Assembly: GCA_026120185.1 (NCBI GenBank)
Contig: JANUWF010001497.1
Location: 1,724,501 to 1,788,500 of the forward strand
Length of the DNA stretch: 64,000 bases
Source of the DNA: Voacanga thouarsii
Taxonomy: Eukaryota; Streptophyta; Magnoliopsida; Gentianales; Apocynaceae
Direction of reading: 5' to 3'
Shown here: piece after piece, positions 23,965 to 35,893 of the stretch
How positions within the stretch are numbered: position 1 is the stretch's first letter
Layout of the letters: each line of letters opens with the position of its first letter
Notes under the pieces: model-generated
The model's input: only the letters and a program-made list of their open reading frames with translations
Database searches by the model: none
What the model was told of the DNA's origin: nothing
Program-made: the position numbers and the translations under genes

Positions 23965-25678
23965 CAGGTTTTACGGTTTAGGAGCATGCGTAGCCTTAAT
24001 TAAACTTGGGCAAATAATTGGTTTTGATTGTTACATGAGAACCTTCGTGTTTCTGGTATAGGTATATTACACTGTAAGTCTCATCGTTGAGACTTAGGAT
24101 CTGCTGTAATTTACATTGCTTGGGTAGAGATTGCATAAGCCCACTGTTTTTGGGCATAGGAATTTAGGTTTTATAGTTTTTTGTGTTTTATGCTATGTTT
24201 CTGTAAATACACTGGAGCTTGAGGAATCATCTAGATAGAAAAGAGAAAAAGAACAGAGGAAACTGCAAGAAAAACTGGAGCAGATCGCAAAAAGTTAGGC
24301 CAGGCTGGTCTAGGCTAGCTGCCGCATGAGGCCAAAATGGCCTAAGCCGTGGTGGGCTTAGGGCAAGCCAGCCACAGCTTGCCTTTGTGTAAGTCGCGGC
24401 TTGTGGCACAAAATGTGCCTTCGGTCTAGTTTGGCGGCGGTTCGGGCAAGGGTTGCTATCCGACATAATGGGTGCATGAAGACCATAAAAGAATTTTTTA
24501 TTTTTCCTTGAAATTTTTATGCAGTTTTCTTTTCTATTTTAAGTCTCATACCATGCGAAGTTATTATTTTTTGTATAGTTAATATTCTTGAAATATTTTG
24601 CATTAAAAATAATAGTAAGGGATTTAGGATTAAATAAGACCATTAATTAATTAATGTGTTTAATTCTATTATTTGGATATCTATGTTAAAAGAATAGAAA
24701 AGTATGAAAACGTTTACAATATTCTGACATGCTATTTTCTTTGGTAAACCTATGTGCACATTTTCTCAAGACCAATGTCTCGGGAATTTTTTTATAAAAA
24801 AAAATATTTTCTTTAATTAAATGGTTATTTTTAGCTTGAAGCAAAAATTAATCCTTGATTATTCTCTTAAAGGATTTTATCCTTGATATAGAGAATATTT
24901 TGGATTTAGATATTTTTGTAAAGCTAAGAGGATAAACCATTATAATTATTTTTACAAGAAAAATATTTTTGTTAAATAAAACTTGTGACCAAAGTCTCTT
25001 AAAAATTTTAAAAGAAAAATTTTGAAATCATTAAATTCTTAATAAGGTAAAATTAATCCATAGAAGATCTCTTAAAGGATTTTACCTTAACATAGAGATT
25101 TATAGATTTAGGTATTGTACAAGCGTTAAGGGATACTTAATGAGAAATTTTTAAAATGATATTTTCTGGAAAAAATAACCCCTTATTTTAAAAGACTAAG
25201 TGGGAGAGGGGTTCCAACGGCTCCATGACTTCCATCACGGTCCTTATTAGAGATCTTGGTTCCTTTCGCGTCACCTTGGGAGTAAACCAATATAGGTTGG
25301 GTATTCCAAAAGGATCTAGGTCTAATGGATAGATATAATTGATGCTCGGGACACGTACTATGATCGACCAGCCCATGTTGGAGGTCATAGTATAAGGATT
25401 GTCTATAGAAAATGAGAAAAGATGACCATCCCCTCGATGAAGTTATTTTCTGGACCATTACCTAGAAGGGTAGTCGATTTATGGTGGTCAACACACTTAG
25501 CTTAGAATATTGTTAATCTTCCCAAAAAGTTATGTCAGTTCTCCTAAGAGCCAAATTGATCATATTAAAAATAATAGTGATATGGTTAACTATTATCAGT
25601 TTTAATATGAGGATAAAGTGCACAAATTATTTATTTTGCACAAATTAAAAATTTTCTTTTATTTTTTATTTTCAAACA
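23965..25678 (+). other. K2 untranslated leader
   Basis: 1.7 kb without a supported gene. A GC-rich cluster at about 24290-24470 repeats words such as AAGCCGTGG, GGCAAGCCAGCC and GCGGCTTG. The purine block AAGTGGGAGAGGGGTTCCAA lies at 25198-25217, identical to K1. Downstream homology to the K1 leader continues up to gag. Apparent short antisense frames here have no family support. Confidence 0.65.
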
Positions 25679-26470
25679 TGGTCGGTGGAGGTTTTTTTAG
25701 TCCTTTTGCCATTTTCTCCAGGAAAATAAGCTAACAGGTCCAAATTATATAGACTAAAAAAGAATTTTGGATATAATACTCACTGCTGATGAGTATAAGT
25801 ATGTCCTTTTCGAAATCTGCTCTGTTATTGGAGAGGGTTCTACCGAGAAGGAGCGTGAGGCTGAAAAAGTATGGAAAAATGCCGACGAGATGGCTCGTTG
25901 CACATGTTGGCCTTCTTGTCTAACATGCTCCAATCCAAACACGAGCGCATGGCCACTGCTTACGATATTAGCACGTCATTAGCCACTATATTCGATGATA
26001 AGAGCCGACCCGCAAGGTAAGAGGCTCTTAGAACTATCATAAATATCAAGATGGCTGAAGGAGCATCAGTCAGGAAATATATGCTAAAAATAATTACTAT
26101 TTTTGAGGAAACAGAAGTTTTGGGGGCTATAATTGATCCCGAGAGCCAAGTGGATATGGTTCTTGAATTTTTACCGAGCTCTTTTACTCAATTCAAGTTG
26201 AATTACAATATGAACAAATTAAACATAAGTTTAACATAGTTAATGAATGAGCTCTAAGTGGCAAAGAATATCATGAAGCCACAGTCCAAGGCCTTGATTA
26301 CTTAGGCATCTTCTTCTAGAATTGGGCCTAAACTCAGAAAGTTCAAAAAGAAAAAGAAAACACAGCAGTCTAGCCAAAGTCCCAACCCAACAAATCCAAG
26401 GGCAAGTGCTTCAAATGTGGTAAAAAGGGACACTGAAAAAATGAGCGTCCAAATCTTTAAGCCAAGAAAA
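25679..26470 (+). pseudogene. K2 gag with zinc knuckle
   Basis: The probable start is ATG at 25679 ('MVGGGFFSPF'). Frameshifts are followed by 'ILTADEYKYVL' and 'NADEMARC' (25767-25982). Then 'KMAEGASVRKYML' and 'VDMVLEFLPSSFTQFKLNYN' (26051-26239) give the core of the copia UBN2-type gag. A zinc knuckle 'GKCFKCGKKGH' at about 26400-26440 is followed by a stop before its last Cys. Gag would build particles and bind RNA. It is inactivated by several frameshifts and stops. Confidence 0.88.
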
Positions 26471-26504
26471 ACCCTATAAGTAATGTTTACTATCTAGAGT
26501 TTAT

Positions 26505-26865
26505 ATCAATGGTTGGATCAACTTCCACTTAGATTGTTGATTCTGGATCCACTGATCATATCTGTAATTCCTTGTAAGGGTTTAGGAAGATAAGAAGACT
26601 CCAAAAGAACGAACATAGACTCCGTATAAGAAATGGAGCATAAGTGTTGGCCCAAGCAGTGGGAGAGCTAGAACTTCATTTTGATTGTAATAAAATAGTT
26701 ATTTTAAAGAATATTTTATATGTATTTGATTTTAGACAAAATTTGATTTCAGTTGTAAAACTAATAAATCATAATTATTCTGTTTCTTTCCTTTTTGTTT
26801 TACTATCAGTAGAAATGGAGAAGTTTTATGTACTAGGCACATGTATGAAAATTTATTCTTCATAA
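26505..26865 (+). pseudogene. K2 protease
   Basis: The sequence 'IVDSGSTDHICNSL' at about 26530-26570 is the copia aspartic protease active site, with an intact DSG triad. It is followed by 'LAQAVGELELHF' and 'ILKNILYVFDFRQNLISVVKL', the usual C-terminal half. The frame is interrupted by stops before 'IVDSG' and before 'VLAQAVG'. Confidence 0.85.
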
Positions 26866-26929
26866 ATCCTATTAACAATTAATTAAATAACTCTTAAAGT
26901 GAACCTTTAAATAAGAAGAGAAAGACTAA

Positions 26930-27590
26930 TGTCAATGACTTTTATCTATGGCATCTAAGATTGGGTCACATTAACTCAACCAAGATTCAGAGATTAATCT
27001 ATAATAGGTCTTTAGGCTCATTATGATTAGAAAGTTTTCCTCAATGTGAATCTTACCTTATGGGGAAGATGACCAAAAGGCCTTTTATCCAAAAGGCAGA
27101 TAGGACAAGGAGATATTAAGCCATATTCCCACTTATGTGTGTGGTATCTACATAGGCAAGAGGAAGGTTTGAATACTTTATCACTTTCACGGATGATTGT
27201 ATAAGGTACGGTTACATTTACCTGATGAGGTACAAGTCTGACTCATTTGACAAGTTCAAGAAGTTTAAGCCTGAAGTGGAATGTCGAACAAGTAAACAGA
27301 TCAAAATCCTACGATCGGATCGTGGTAGAGAGTACCTTCTCGATAAATTCAATGATTACATGATACATAATGAGATAATATCCCAATTATCTGCACCAGG
27401 AACACCCCAGCGAAATGGAGTAGTTGAGAGAAGGAATACGACGCAGATGAAAATGGTCCCAAGTATGATATCTCATGTTACTCTTTCAGTTTTTTTTTCC
27501 GGGATATGCTCTGAAAATAGCGGCATATATTCTGAACTTGGTATTTTTCAGGTCAGTATCTAAGATGCCCTATGAGATGTGGATTGGGAG
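26930..27590 (+). pseudogene. K2 pre-integrase domain and integrase core
   Basis: The pre-integrase motif 'FYLWHLRLGHINSTKIQRL' (about 26940-26995) precedes 'LMGKMTKRPF'. The integrase core then reads 'FEYFITFTDD', 'KILRSDRGREYLLDKF' with the second catalytic Asp, and 'SAPGTPQRNGVVERRN' with the catalytic Glu. The segment with the first Asp is broken by a stop. The C-terminal part is frameshifted at a T-rich run near 27490. Confidence 0.87.
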
Positions 27591-28860
27591 TAAGTCAAGT
27601 CTAAACCATCTTAGGATATGGGACTGTCCAACTTATATATTGATGAAGGGAAACCAATTAGAACTAAGGTTAGAATTATGTTATTTTGTTAGGTATCCAA
27701 AAGGAACGAATGGTGGTTACTTTTATCATTCTAAGAAGCAAAAAGTACTGGTAAGTACCAATACTAGGTATTTGGAGGGTGATCAAAGTACATCCACAAA
27801 AGGTTCAACTAGGATGGAACTCGAAGAGAAGTTATCTTCCGAATCAATTTTTTTTTACCCGATTATAGAGTAAGAAGAGGCACAGCCTCAGGAACGTATA
27901 CAAAGGGAGCCTCATCATAATGAGAGGATATCTAAGGTTCTAGAAAGATGGACTGGAGAGGTTTTTGACTCAGTCTCCGACCATCAGGAATAAGATCCTA
28001 CTAGAAACGAGGAGGCTATTGCTGATGCCGATGCGAACCTATGCCATGGAGTAATGAAAGCCGAGATTGAATCTATGTACTTCAATCAGGTTTGAGATCT
28101 TATAACTTCGCCAGAAGAGATAAAATCCATTGGGTGTAAGTAGGTATACAAGAAGAAAAGATGTGCAAATGCATTTTCAAAGTTAGCCTTGTGACGAATG
28201 GGTATACTCAGAAAGAGGGTATCAGTTATAAGAAAACTTTTTCTCCGGTACCTTGTGTAAGTCCATCCGTATCCTCTTTACCATCACATATAATTATGAC
28301 TATAAGATATGATAATTGGATGTCAAAACGGCATTTCTTAATAACCATCTTAGGGAAGACATCTATATGTCCCAATCGGAGGGCTTTATTACTAAATTCT
28401 AGGAACATATGGTTTGTAATCTTAAGAAGTTCATTTATGGACTTATGTAGGCATCTAGAGTATAAACATTTATTTTGATGAGACTGTAAAGTCTTATGGT
28501 TTCACTTAAAATGAAGATGAATTATGCGTGTACAGGAAACTGGAAGGCAATAATATGATTTTTCTTGCATTAGATGTTGATAACATTCTACTCATTGGGA
28601 ATGATGCAGGGACATTATCATTTTCTAAAGTTTGGTTGTCTAGTTAATTCAGTGTGAAAGATATAGGAGAAGCCAGTTACATTCTCATTGTTAAGCTTCT
28701 TAGAAATAGGAAGTAGAGAATGTTAGGTTTATCTTAAGCTACATATATTGACAAGATATTAGCTAAGTTTAGTATTGACTCATATAAGGGAGCACCAATC
28801 CCTTGCAGACATGGGTTGTCTCTTTCTTCAAAAGACTGCCCTAAATCTCACGAAGAAAAA
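27591..28860 (+). pseudogene. K2 linker and reverse transcriptase
   Basis: The linker 'YEMWIGSKSSLNHLRIWDCP' (about 27570-27630), then 'VRYPKGTNGGYFYHSKKQKV', is the integrase C-terminal/GKGY region. RT follows from about 28130: 'TNGYTQKEGISYKKTFSPV' (28161 onward). The catalytic box near 28562-28602 reads 'FLALDVDNILLIGND', so YVDD has become DVDN and the enzyme would be inactive. 'FSVKDIGEASYIL' and 'ATYIDKILAKF' mark the RT C terminus. Many stops. Confidence 0.85.
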
Positions 28861-28866
28861 GACTGA

Positions 28867-29530
28867 ATGAGTAGGATTTCCTATACTTCGGCTGTAGGAA
28901 GTTTCATATGCGCCATTTTGTTTATTAGGCTAGATATCTATTTTGCTGTAAGCTTAGTCATCAGATATCAATCAAACCCAGAGGAGGTTCATTGGCAAAC
29001 TATAAAGTATATTCTTAAGTACCTCAAGGGAATGAGATATTATATGCTAGTTTACAGGGTTAATGACTTGGTTCCTATAGGATACGTATACTCACATTTT
29101 CAGGCGGATAAGGATAAGAAAAAATTTACTAATGGATATGTCTTCACTTGTTTGAAAGAGCTATTTCATGGAGGAGTATTAAGTAATTTTGCATTGCTGA
29201 CTCAACCATGAAAGTTGAGTATTTGGCAACTTTGGAGGCATCTAAATAAGTAGTCTAGCTTTAAAAATTCCTCATTAAACTTGGAGTCGTGCCACAGATG
29301 GACAAGCCAATTGCGTTGTATTGCAACAATACAGGAATACTCTCGCAATCCAAAGAATCAATGAATCACAAAAAGGGGAAGCATATAGAAAGGAAGTACC
29401 ATCTAATCCAAAAATTTATTTAGAGATGGGAAATTGTAGGGGAAAAAATTACCTCAAAGAATAATCTAGCTGATATATTTACCAAGCATTTGGTTGAGAG
29501 AGTCTTTAGAAACACTTAGATATCATAGGA
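28867..29530 (+). pseudogene. K2 RNase H region
   Basis: The open segment 28867-29211 reads 'ISYTSAVGSFICAILFIRLD', then 'NPEEVHWQTIKYILKYLKG', the RT-RNase H connection. Later, in broken frames, it reads 'TMKVEYLATLEASK' and 'ALYCNNTGILSQSKE', then 'KKGKHIERKYHLIQKFI' and 'NNLADIFTKHL', the standard C terminus. The DNA-binding and catalytic pieces are recognisable but the frame is not continuous. Confidence 0.87.
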
Positions 29531-29565
29531 GTGGGCACCTATGGACTTACATAGTCTTAGAATGT

Positions 29566-29576
29566 AAGTGGGAGAT
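29566..29576 (+). promoter_or_regulatory. K2 polypurine tract
   Basis: AAGTGGGAGAT lies immediately before the 3' LTR and is identical in wording to the K3 tract. It would prime plus-strand DNA synthesis. Confidence 0.85.
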
Positions 29577-31468
29577 TATTGGAATGTATGCCCACTATGA
29601 CTGTATTTCTGATGTAACTTTAATTAAATTAACAAAAGTTTTATTATCATAAATTATTTGTATTTTCTCATTTTAATTTGTGTACGATTTCACTAGAAAA
29701 GACCCATTGTATTTAAATAAATAATTTATGTGAATGGTGGTCTTTCACAGTAAGGTATAAATTATAGGTTGCTTAACACATAAAATGTTGTTCTTAACCA
29801 GATGATGAGAATATGAATCTTATCATAATAAGATTATTATGTTATGAATTCTAAGTAAAAAATGACTTACTTTTAGCTAGTGAGTAGTCTTTTTATTTCA
29901 TAACATAAGCTTATTTTGAATATGTAAAACTTGACCTGTAGTAGTGATTTCTAAAAGTGTTATATAGTAGAAACTCAGACTACTACTACTATAGCATGGA
30001 TTTATACCCTACGGTTTAAGTATGGGTTGGTGGTCTAGCGTAGCTAGAAACGTATATTTTGATATACTATAGTTGAGGTTTTATCATAGGGCCAATATAT
30101 TCGTATGTTAGGTGTATGTGACTAGTTAGTTTAGACAGACTTGTACAAGATAACTTCTACGCTATCGTCCCTTGTGATTATTTGAATGATTTAATAATCC
30201 AATGTCCTGGAGAATATGACTTGTATGTTTATTTTAGGGTAACTCCCTTAGAAAGTGAAAATATTCTAGAAAGTCGTAAATTATTGGATTAGAAGTCTAA
30301 GGAAAGTAAACGTCATTTACAGAGGTGTTAGTACACTCTTCCTTTTTGAATGTATGGCGTAATGTAGAGGGGTATATTTTCATAACACCTATAGGTCGGA
30401 GACTTTGCTACACGCAGCATTATCCTTAGGGTCAATATTTCTTTATGGTGATATTAAAAAATATTTAAAATGTAAAATACAACTATTTATATAATAAGGG
30501 TATTTTGGTTATTTTAGTAGCCAAGCCGATGTGTCTTTTGATCATCGGAATAGTCCGTAAGTCCTAATTATTTTCAGGCTAAGGAAATGGTCTTAGATTA
30601 AGAATGTTTTATTTTATTCAGGAAGTCTAATTTATTATTGGGTTAAAATAAAATATAAGGTCCAGAGAGATTAAATAATTTATCTTGTTTAGCTGGTTAA
30701 TTAATTTAGTTCAGGACTTGAGCCTAGATTGAATTAATAAAATTAACTTGGGTCTAAATTAAGTTATGGGCTAGAGGAATTGTTTTAGTTCATGTAGGTC
30801 AATTAAATGTTTATTTATGGGCTTTGTAAGTCCCAGATTAAATAAATGTTTTACTGGACTAGAAGTTTGAGGTTTAAGCCCAAGCCTTAGTTAGGCTAGG
30901 GCTAGTCATGTAAACCTGATAGGACTTTAGCGATTTTTGAAAACTAGGAGAGATATCTGTTGCAGAAATCTCGGGTATTCTCTAATTGTTTAAGAAGTGA
31001 TATTGGTGTATTGAAAAAGTGAGACTTCAATAATTGAACTAGAAAAAAATTTCCCTTGGCGGCTCTTTGAGTAACCCTTATTTTTTTCCTTAGTGTCTAA
31101 GTTTTGTCTTCTTCCAGTAGGACGAAACATGACATTTTCTTCATCCTGCTTATTAGCAGCCAGTCAAGAAAGTGAGACCAAGACTTTCCTTCATAATTTG
31201 CTCTCACCAATAGAAATTAGGTAGTGATTATATTCCGAGAATCGAAGGTGTCCAGCATTCACGCAAAGATGAAGTCGTCGTCTTGCGGGTTTATCTCCTG
31301 AAGCTTCCACGAGTGAACCAGTGGCCATTAAACCAATGTTAGTTCAGCATAAGCAACACAATCATTCATAGAAACACATAGGTATAAAACTCTTTTAGTA
31401 TTCCACTGTGCATTTTTTTATATTTTCGTGTTGTCTGTTTGCTCTGTGTTGGCCGCATTCTACCTTCA
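29577..31468 (+). repeat. K2 3' LTR (about 1.9 kb)
   Basis: It begins TATTGGAATGTATGCCC (TG mutated to TA), ends CTACCTTCA, and pairs with 22055-23950. It is followed by the CCGCT duplication and the resumption of L3. Confidence 0.92.
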
Positions 31469-33818
31469 CCGCTTTCCTTTTTGAACAAGTAGAATATTCC
31501 TTCAAATATTGGTGATATAAGTTCATTCCAAAGTTAGATTTATTTCCTCCTATGCTGTCCAAAATTGGGAGGTAAATTCACTTCATAATTCGGCCAGCAA
31601 TCCTTCATTAATTACTTTTCTTTTCCTTTCCCTTGTGAGAGCTGGCCGAGATTCAAGTAGGGAAGCTTCTTAAATAAAAAAACAAAATAATTTCCCTTCC
31701 CTTTTAGTTTTGGAATGCTGCCAATCGAATTACACTAGGGATGTTCCTACTTGTTGACTCGAAATTACAACAAGGAATTGTGGAGGATTCTACTGAGCAT
31801 AATTGAAGCAATTTCTCCCTTATTCCAATTTCAAACTTCTCCAATTACTCTATTCCTTATTGAGCAAACCAACTCATCACAAGAGCTGTACAAATCCTAG
31901 CATTTGGCCAGCAATACTGCTAGAACAACTCACTATTTTCTTGTAGGAGTATACCAAATTTGGGAAGTGAAGCAATAGAGGAAACTTTTCTTGGATAAGC
32001 AAAACAATAATCTACATTTCCCTTCTCGAACTTCCAGTGCTCTCTACTCTTTATCTTTCCTTCTTCTTGCACGAAAAGCACACAATTGTGATGGTAAGTT
32101 TCAGTCAGTTTTGCATTGTGTACAACCATGGTATTCCTATAATAGTGCAAACCGAGATTTGTGCAAGGAGCAAAGAAGGGAGATTTCTTCCATTATAAAA
32201 AATGATAATCTTCTTATCTTTTCCAACCATGGAAAAAATACCATACACACTTCTTTTTCCAAATTTCTAGTAATCTTCATGGATTACCCTTTCCTACTCT
32301 TGCACAAAATTCATCTTGTTAATAGCCAAAAAGTTTCGGCCACTACCTTTGGCACAAACTAAACAACTTATATTTGGAGAACCTTCCTTCTTTAGGCATA
32401 ACAACTTTCTTTTTTCCCTCTCAATCAATATTCAAATGTTTCGACATTGCTTTCCTTGCACTTTCCACGAGCACACTCACACACTGCAGCTTCGGTCAAA
32501 GTTCGCTCCAAGCACATTAAATCGAGAAACAAAACACCTATAGCAATAGCCTTCGATTTTTCTCCAAGCAGTAGTACCGAAAAGCAGTCCACCATTCTAC
32601 TCCTATCCCTTTGCCAATCGAGACAACCCTACATATAGCAATATCTTTTCCTCCTTTCTTGGCCTCACTAGAAACCAAGTGACCTTCCTCCTTTCTTATT
32701 TCAAGCTAGAAATCGTCTGACATTCTCTCTAGCTAGAACAAAGCACCCACTAACACAGAAGGAAATCCTTCCCGGCCTTCCCTCTCACTGTAGACACACA
32801 ACATTCTCCATTTCCTCTCCTTGTCACAGCATCTATCCCTAACCTCTCTCAAATCCGCAGTGAACACTAGGCACCACCCATTTGCAGTCCAATTTTTGTC
32901 CAAGCAAGGTTAAGCAGCAACATCATCTCCATAGCTTAACACTCTTAGATCCTATAAGGACAAGCTAAGAGTTTTTCTTGTTTCAAGTAACTTTCGGTCC
33001 TATGCTTTAATGGCCTTTATATGCTTATATGATATGAGACAATTAAATTGTTGGGTTTTGACATTTGAGTTGTGAGTAAAATTAGGTTTTAGATGAGTGG
33101 CATGAGTAATGCTAGTGCTTGACTTTGCTTATAACTTGCATAGCTTATATGTTGCTTTATGATCAAAGATTGAATAATGAACATGTATGTCACCTTAGCT
33201 TGCCCTAGTACAAGGAGATATGACCAATGCTATTCTCACTTGATGATGTGAGACCTATGATCTATTATGAGTATGAAGATTACTTAGACACTTAATGGCT
33301 TTGATATTTTGATTAGGCTTTGCTTGTTCAAATAATTAATTAATTATGTGAAGCCATTATTCCCCTATTCACTTAATATATAAAATTATTATTTACTATT
33401 TATTTACCAAGTATCAAACCTTCAATATCAATTGAGGTTTCTTGATGAGTATTTAATTATTATTTATGCTTAATATTTAACAATTACCTATTAAATGTTA
33501 AACATTAAATATTCACTTTTATATGTCACCGATTAATTGATCTAATTATTTGCTCGTATCTTCTATTTAATTATTACTTACTAATATACTCACGTGGTTA
33601 TTTAATTACTATTTATTTACCTATTAAATACTAGTTATTAATCTAATAGAAGTGCAGATTAATTAATTAGGTCATTTGTTGGTAACTATTATATAATTAT
33701 TAGTATTATTATTTGTACATACTCCTGGACGTAAATATTTACCAATTAGTATTAGATAAAATATCTTCTTAATCATTATTTAAAGATTAAGTACCTATTC
33801 ATTTATTAGTCGCTACAT

Positions 33819-33820
<2 letters not shown>

Positions 33821-33869
<49 letters not shown>
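33821..33869. repeat. (TG)n microsatellite in L3
   Basis: About 24 perfect TG units, a likely length-polymorphic site, in the right-hand piece of L3. Confidence 0.95.
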
Positions 33870-33872
<3 letters not shown>

Positions 33873-35147
33873 GTTGATATGCCTTGTTTGGAAGTGTGAG
33901 TAGAAGCTATTAGATGTGGTCTTAATTATGAATTATTATTTTATTAGAGATAGGGTTGGGATCTCGGATCTGGCTATGCTATAAGTTAGGCTTAACAGAA
34001 AATTCTAATTCTATAAGTCCTTGCATAATCATTTGATAAACGATGCACAAATTTGCAAGTCATTGTGTTCAATTCTTTCAATTGTTGTTTTGATAACCAA
34101 ACGTGGTAAATTCACAATTTGAGCACCAAATGTTATTTTGATCAAATCATCACATTTTTTTAAATGCAATATGAAAATTTTAGATCTTTCAATTAAATAT
34201 ATGTTACTATGTTTAAATGATCCATTAGTTTGGATATTTTGTTGAGAACATCCTAAATCGGATATATGATTCGTTGAGTACTCAATTAGGGTAGGCTTTT
34301 AGTACTAGTCTTTGAGAGTTAAAGCTGGTCTTCTGGTAGATGGCCACCTCTGAGAGATGAACTCTTTCAGGATGAGATGCCAATACTAGTAAATCAGGCC
34401 AGTTCACGCTAGCACTATAGTCCAGATAAGACTATTGATCGGAAATGGACGACCAATAAGTTTGGGGTGGAACATGGAGGAGTATTCTCCCCTAGTGGGC
34501 CGATCATCTACTTCACTGTGATATAGGATTTTATAGTGGCTGGTTATGATATAGGGTTTCATAACAACACAATTTTAGAATTTTGTTGTTATGATGTTAT
34601 AAGTGGTTTTGTTTACTGAAATATTCCTGCTTTAGATATCTAGATTTAAATTGTTTAACTTGTAAATTATTGTAAAACTTGGAACCACTCAATTTTTACT
34701 CAATTAATAATTTGCAAATATTTTCTGTTAACTATTTATGTAAAATTGTACCATGAAGGTATTTCAAAAACTGTTCCATATGCACACATAAGACTTATTG
34801 AGAATTTCTTTCTTACACAATTTTCTTTATCATATTTCAAAAAGTACTAAACCTGAAGTAAGAAACTATTAAATACAAGTGTTGTTCAAGTTTTCATTGT
34901 TCATTCATTTATTTGAGTTGAGAAGATGATTGTCCTTTAAACGCTATTTTATTTAAGTCATGAATTTTGGATTTGTACACTTTAAGTTTATTATCGAAAC
35001 CTTGTAATAATTTTTGATAAGATGTATTTTGAGTTTAAATTTTATTACTTTTTCTACTTTACCTAGTTATAAAGACCCTTAATCCTAAGGACGGGACAAT
35101 ATTCTCGACCCTTATCGAGTTACTTAGTAGTAGAGTGTTACAACATG

Positions 35148-35728
35148 AATGCCTGGAACTCTTCTAGTTTAATTTCAAATGTTAAGACATTATTTAAGTG
35201 CAAGGTATTAAAAATATCTTTTGGTGTTTGTGATGCAACATGAACTCAAGAATAAAATCTAAAAACAATTTAGTAGTAGACAAATAACAAGAGAAAGTAC
35301 TAAACACTCTTTTTCTCCCTTTAGAAAAATCTCAACCAAATGTGGAACACAAGCTTAAAGTTTTAAAGCATTAAACTAGTTCAAAAGTTCCCCAAAATCC
35401 TCATTTTAGACCTAAAAAGTAGCCTTAGCAAAATATCTAACGAATTAACCAAATCTATTGCACTTCAGACATATAAAAGATAAGCTCATGCATAAGAAAA
35501 TTAGGCAGTTGATGTATTATTTCCCAATTCAACTTCATTTTCTCTACTCTTATCCTCTTTTTGATGGCACGTCTTGATCTGTCAATGAAAAAGATAATCG
35601 GGGTACAAAATAAGCTTAACCTCTTTCTGCTTAGCTAATCTAATGTATTAGCTCACCAATTTCACACTAGGTATCCACCATGCTAAAACTATGATATAGC
35701 AATTCCAATAGAAAATTAAGATGCTACA
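35148..35728. other. Host X, segment 3 start: no feature recognised
   Basis: AT-rich sequence between the L3 duplication and the CACTA fragment. I see no coding frame with family support. Given what follows, it may be the 5' region of the same CACTA transposon. Confidence 0.4.
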
Positions 35729-35893
35729 ATGAATTTGTTAAGGGGGTTGAAACTTTTATTCAATTTGCTTGCACTCAAGATGAATATAGAGTAGATGGAA
35801 GATTAAGATGTCCATGTTTTAGTTGTCAGAATTGTAAATATGATATTGTAGAAAATGGAAAGACACATATTTACTAATATGGTTTCACACATT
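35729..35893 (+). pseudogene. CACTA (En/Spm) transposase-associated domain fragment
   Basis: The plus-strand frame reads 'EFVKGVETFIQFACTQ', then 'DGRLRCPCFSCQNCKY' and, after a stop, 'YGFTHLYIL'. This matches the transposase-associated domain (Transpos_assoc) at the N terminus of plant CACTA TNP2-like transposases: an EF..GV..FI..A helix, a CPC..C.N zinc-like motif, and a GF...Y end. About 55 codons are visible, with one in-frame stop. No TNP2 catalytic region and no CACTA-type terminal inverted repeat was seen, so only a fragment is supported. Confidence 0.7.

Larger units (their letters stand above)
22055..31468 (+). mobile_element. K2: Tork-like Ty1/copia retrotransposon inside L3
   Basis: LTRs 22055-23950 and 29577-31468 bound the element. 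Primer site, leader, gag, protease, integrase, RT and RNase H follow in copia order on the plus strand. Flanks CCACT (22050-22054) and CCGCT (31469-31473) are a target duplication with one transition. It is closely related to K1 in gag, leader and LTR wording but oppositely oriented. All genes carry stops, so it is not autonomous. Confidence 0.93.
21433..35142. repeat. L3: solo LTR of the 4.3 kb family, split by K2
   Basis: The left piece (21433-22054) starts TGTAAAACCCCACC, aligning with the TGTGAAATCCCAG start of L1. The right piece (31474-35142) shares with L1 the segments GTTGAGTACTCAAT (34275; 15717 in L1), the TTCTGG...GGCCACCT block and the end GAGTGTTACA. Both flanks carry ACATG (21428-21432 and 35143-35147), a perfect 5-bp duplication. 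Removing K2 and one duplication copy leaves about 4.29 kb, the family length. Interior sequence is considerably diverged from L1 and L2. No internal retroelement domain belongs to it. Confidence 0.78.

Noticed and set aside
24227..25458. Antisense open frames in the K2 leader as genes
   Set aside because: They lie in the untranslated leader on the opposite strand, overlap each other, have no family resemblance, and their homologous stretch in K1 is not open.
31920..32638. Cluster of open frames on both strands
   Set aside because: They fall inside the solo LTR L3, overlap on opposite strands, and show no recognisable domain.
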